A stretch of DNA of 6,023 nucleotides from Boseongicola sp. SB0662_bin_57 (GTDB taxonomy: Bacteria; Pseudomonadota; Alphaproteobacteria; Rhodobacterales; Rhodobacteraceae): the NCBI GenBank assembly GCA_009839535.1, contig VXPN01000123.1, positions 1 to 6,023 of the forward strand. Reading direction: 5' to 3'. The first letter of the stretch is position 1; the number at the start of each line of letters is the position of its first letter. This document shows, one piece after another, positions 5,430-6,023 of this stretch. The position numbers were made by a program, and so were the translations under genes. The notes beneath the pieces are model-generated. The model ran no database searches and had not been told where the DNA came from. It saw only the letters and a list, made by a program, of their open reading frames with translations.

Positions 5430-5825
5430 ATGAGAAGACGATACCGGTACGACCGGGATTTCGGCTGCATGGTCGAGGTCACGCCATGGACCGGGCACAA
5501 CGACCCGCCGCCAAGGAACGACGAGCTTGCCGCGCCGCTCTTGCAGATCGACGCCTACCACCGGAACCCCGTCCAGTCGCCCGTTGACCTGACCGCGCTG
5601 GAATCGCGGCAGGACGTGCGCGAGCACAACAGGCGGAACGGGGTCATCGACATCGGCAACGACAGGGGGCCGGACGTGCCCAGGCGGGATTTCACGGCGG
5701 ACCTGAAGGACGACCTGAAGACCGCCCATGACAAGATCGAGCAGAACCACCCCGAGAGCCTGGCGATCATCCAGGCCAGCAGGACGAAGCCGGAACAGGA
5801 CATGACACATGCAAGAACCCTCTGA
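5430..5825 (+). CDS. Small conserved phage protein between portal and scaffold
   Basis: The 131-residue protein has a basic N-terminus (MRRRYRYD), a central block SPVDLTALESRQDVREHNRRNGVIDIGND (about 50-78) and a charged, helical C-terminal third. The central block resembles a pattern I associate with small phage proteins encoded between portal and scaffold or capsid genes, roughly S-x-V-D-x(3,6)-S-R-x(3)-R-x-H-x(3)-G-x(3)-G-N-D/E. Its biochemical role is, to my knowledge, not established; a head-assembly accessory is inferred from position only. The ATG at 5430 is chosen because promoter P2 places transcription onset there and no ribosome-binding site is present. The 3' end overlaps the following gene by 17 bp, indicating coupled translation. 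Confidence 0.8.
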   Translation: MRRRYRYDRDFGCMVEVTPWTGHNDPPPRNDELAAPLLQIDAYHRNPVQSPVDLTALESRQDVREHNRRNGVIDIGNDRGPDVPRRDFTADLKDDLKTAHDKIEQNHPESLAIIQASRTKPEQDMTHARTL

Positions 5826-6023
5826 GGAATTCGACCCGAACGACACCGGCGAGCCGGTCAACGGCATGGAGCCGAACGACGGCACGAACCTTGAGGACGT
5901 TCTCGGACAGGCATGGGACAAGGCGCACGAGGGCGACCCTGAGCCGGGCGACGAACCCGGCAATGCCGGGTGTGGAGTCGCGTTGAAAATTGACCCACTT
6001 CGGGGGGTGATTCGCGTCCAAAT
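5809..6023 (+). pseudogene. Acidic scaffold-position protein, N-terminal part, apparently interrupted by an IS
   Basis: An ATG at 5809 with AGGA at 5797-5800 opens a frame that begins MQEPSEEFDPNDTGEPVNGM and continues through NLEDVLGQAWDKAHEGDPEPGDEPGNAG. It is very rich in Asp, Glu, Pro and Gly, with a short helical LEDVLGQAWDKA segment. Acidic N-termini like this, directly after portal and before the major capsid gene, are typical of phage scaffolding proteins, which fill the prohead and leave before packaging ends. After residue 54 the DNA changes to what looks like the end of an IS21-like element at 5971. The frame stays open to the window edge (CGVALKIDPLRGVIRVQ), but these residues are encoded by the element and are not native. 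If the element boundary is right, the gene is disrupted unless an intact copy or rejoined form exists. The scaffold identity is inferred mainly from position and composition. Confidence 0.55.
5971..6023. mobile_element. End of an IS21-like insertion sequence (continues past the window)
   Basis: At 5971 the sequence switches to TGTGGAGTCGCGTTGAAAAT, followed by TGACCCACTTCGGGGGGTGA. The TGTG terminus and the segment GTTGAAAATTGACCCACTT resemble the ends of IS21-family elements as I remember them from GC-rich Proteobacteria. These ends carry several copies of an AATTGACCCA-type repeat. The last visible bases, GTCCAAAT, could begin a second such repeat. Neither istA nor istB is visible, and no target duplication can be tested because the other end is outside the window. 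The boundary is good to within a few bases at best. Confidence 0.6.

Overview
The window is the start of the late (head-morphogenesis) module of a tailed double-stranded DNA bacteriophage or prophage. It is GC-rich, with GC-ending codons throughout the genes and a few sharply AT-rich islands that coincide with promoters. Gene content and order are those of a P22-like short-tailed phage head module: small terminase, large terminase, a tiny membrane or lipoprotein gene, a roughly 700-residue portal with a long C-terminal helical region, a small conserved phage protein, then an acidic protein in the usual scaffold position. GC content, protein style and the insertion-sequence end at the right edge suggest a proteobacterial host, probably an alphaproteobacterium. 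The host is inferred from style, not proven.

Layout. Bases 3-299 hold the 3' end of a gene ending in a C-x2-C-x9-C-x2-C zinc-ribbon-like motif. Bases 300-968 are about 670 bp without a convincing gene, but they are highly structured: a terminator-like hairpin (321-348), an array of eight exact copies of the heptamer GTGATTG/CAATCAC in four pairs (366-697), a perfect 9-bp hairpin whose 7-nt loop is exactly one array unit (682-706), and a 10-6-10 dyad (712-737). An AT-rich sigma-70-type promoter (933-961) then leads directly into the small terminase gene (969-1517). Large terminase (1504-3021), a 50-residue protein (3018-3170) and portal (3194-5308) follow in a tight, partly overlapping operon. 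After a 121-bp gap, a second promoter nearly identical to the first drives a 131-residue phage protein (5430-5825) and an overlapping acidic gene (5809-). That gene appears to be interrupted near base 5971 by the end of an IS21-like insertion sequence, which runs off the window.

How it fits together. TerS recognises the packaging start site and TerL (ATPase plus nuclease) cuts and pumps DNA through the portal, into a shell assembled on scaffold. Two observations go beyond a routine head module. First, the GTGATTG array, with within-pair spacings of 21-22 bp (two helical turns) just upstream of terS, is a candidate multi-site protein-binding locus: packaging site, replication origin iterons, partition site or operator. 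Second, the two module promoters share the layout TTGACA-N13-ATGTTA-N5-TAACA, and their predicted transcription starts fall on the A of the ATG, implying leaderless mRNAs and common control. The apparent IS insertion in the scaffold-position gene suggests a defective prophage, or an insertion captured in one lineage.
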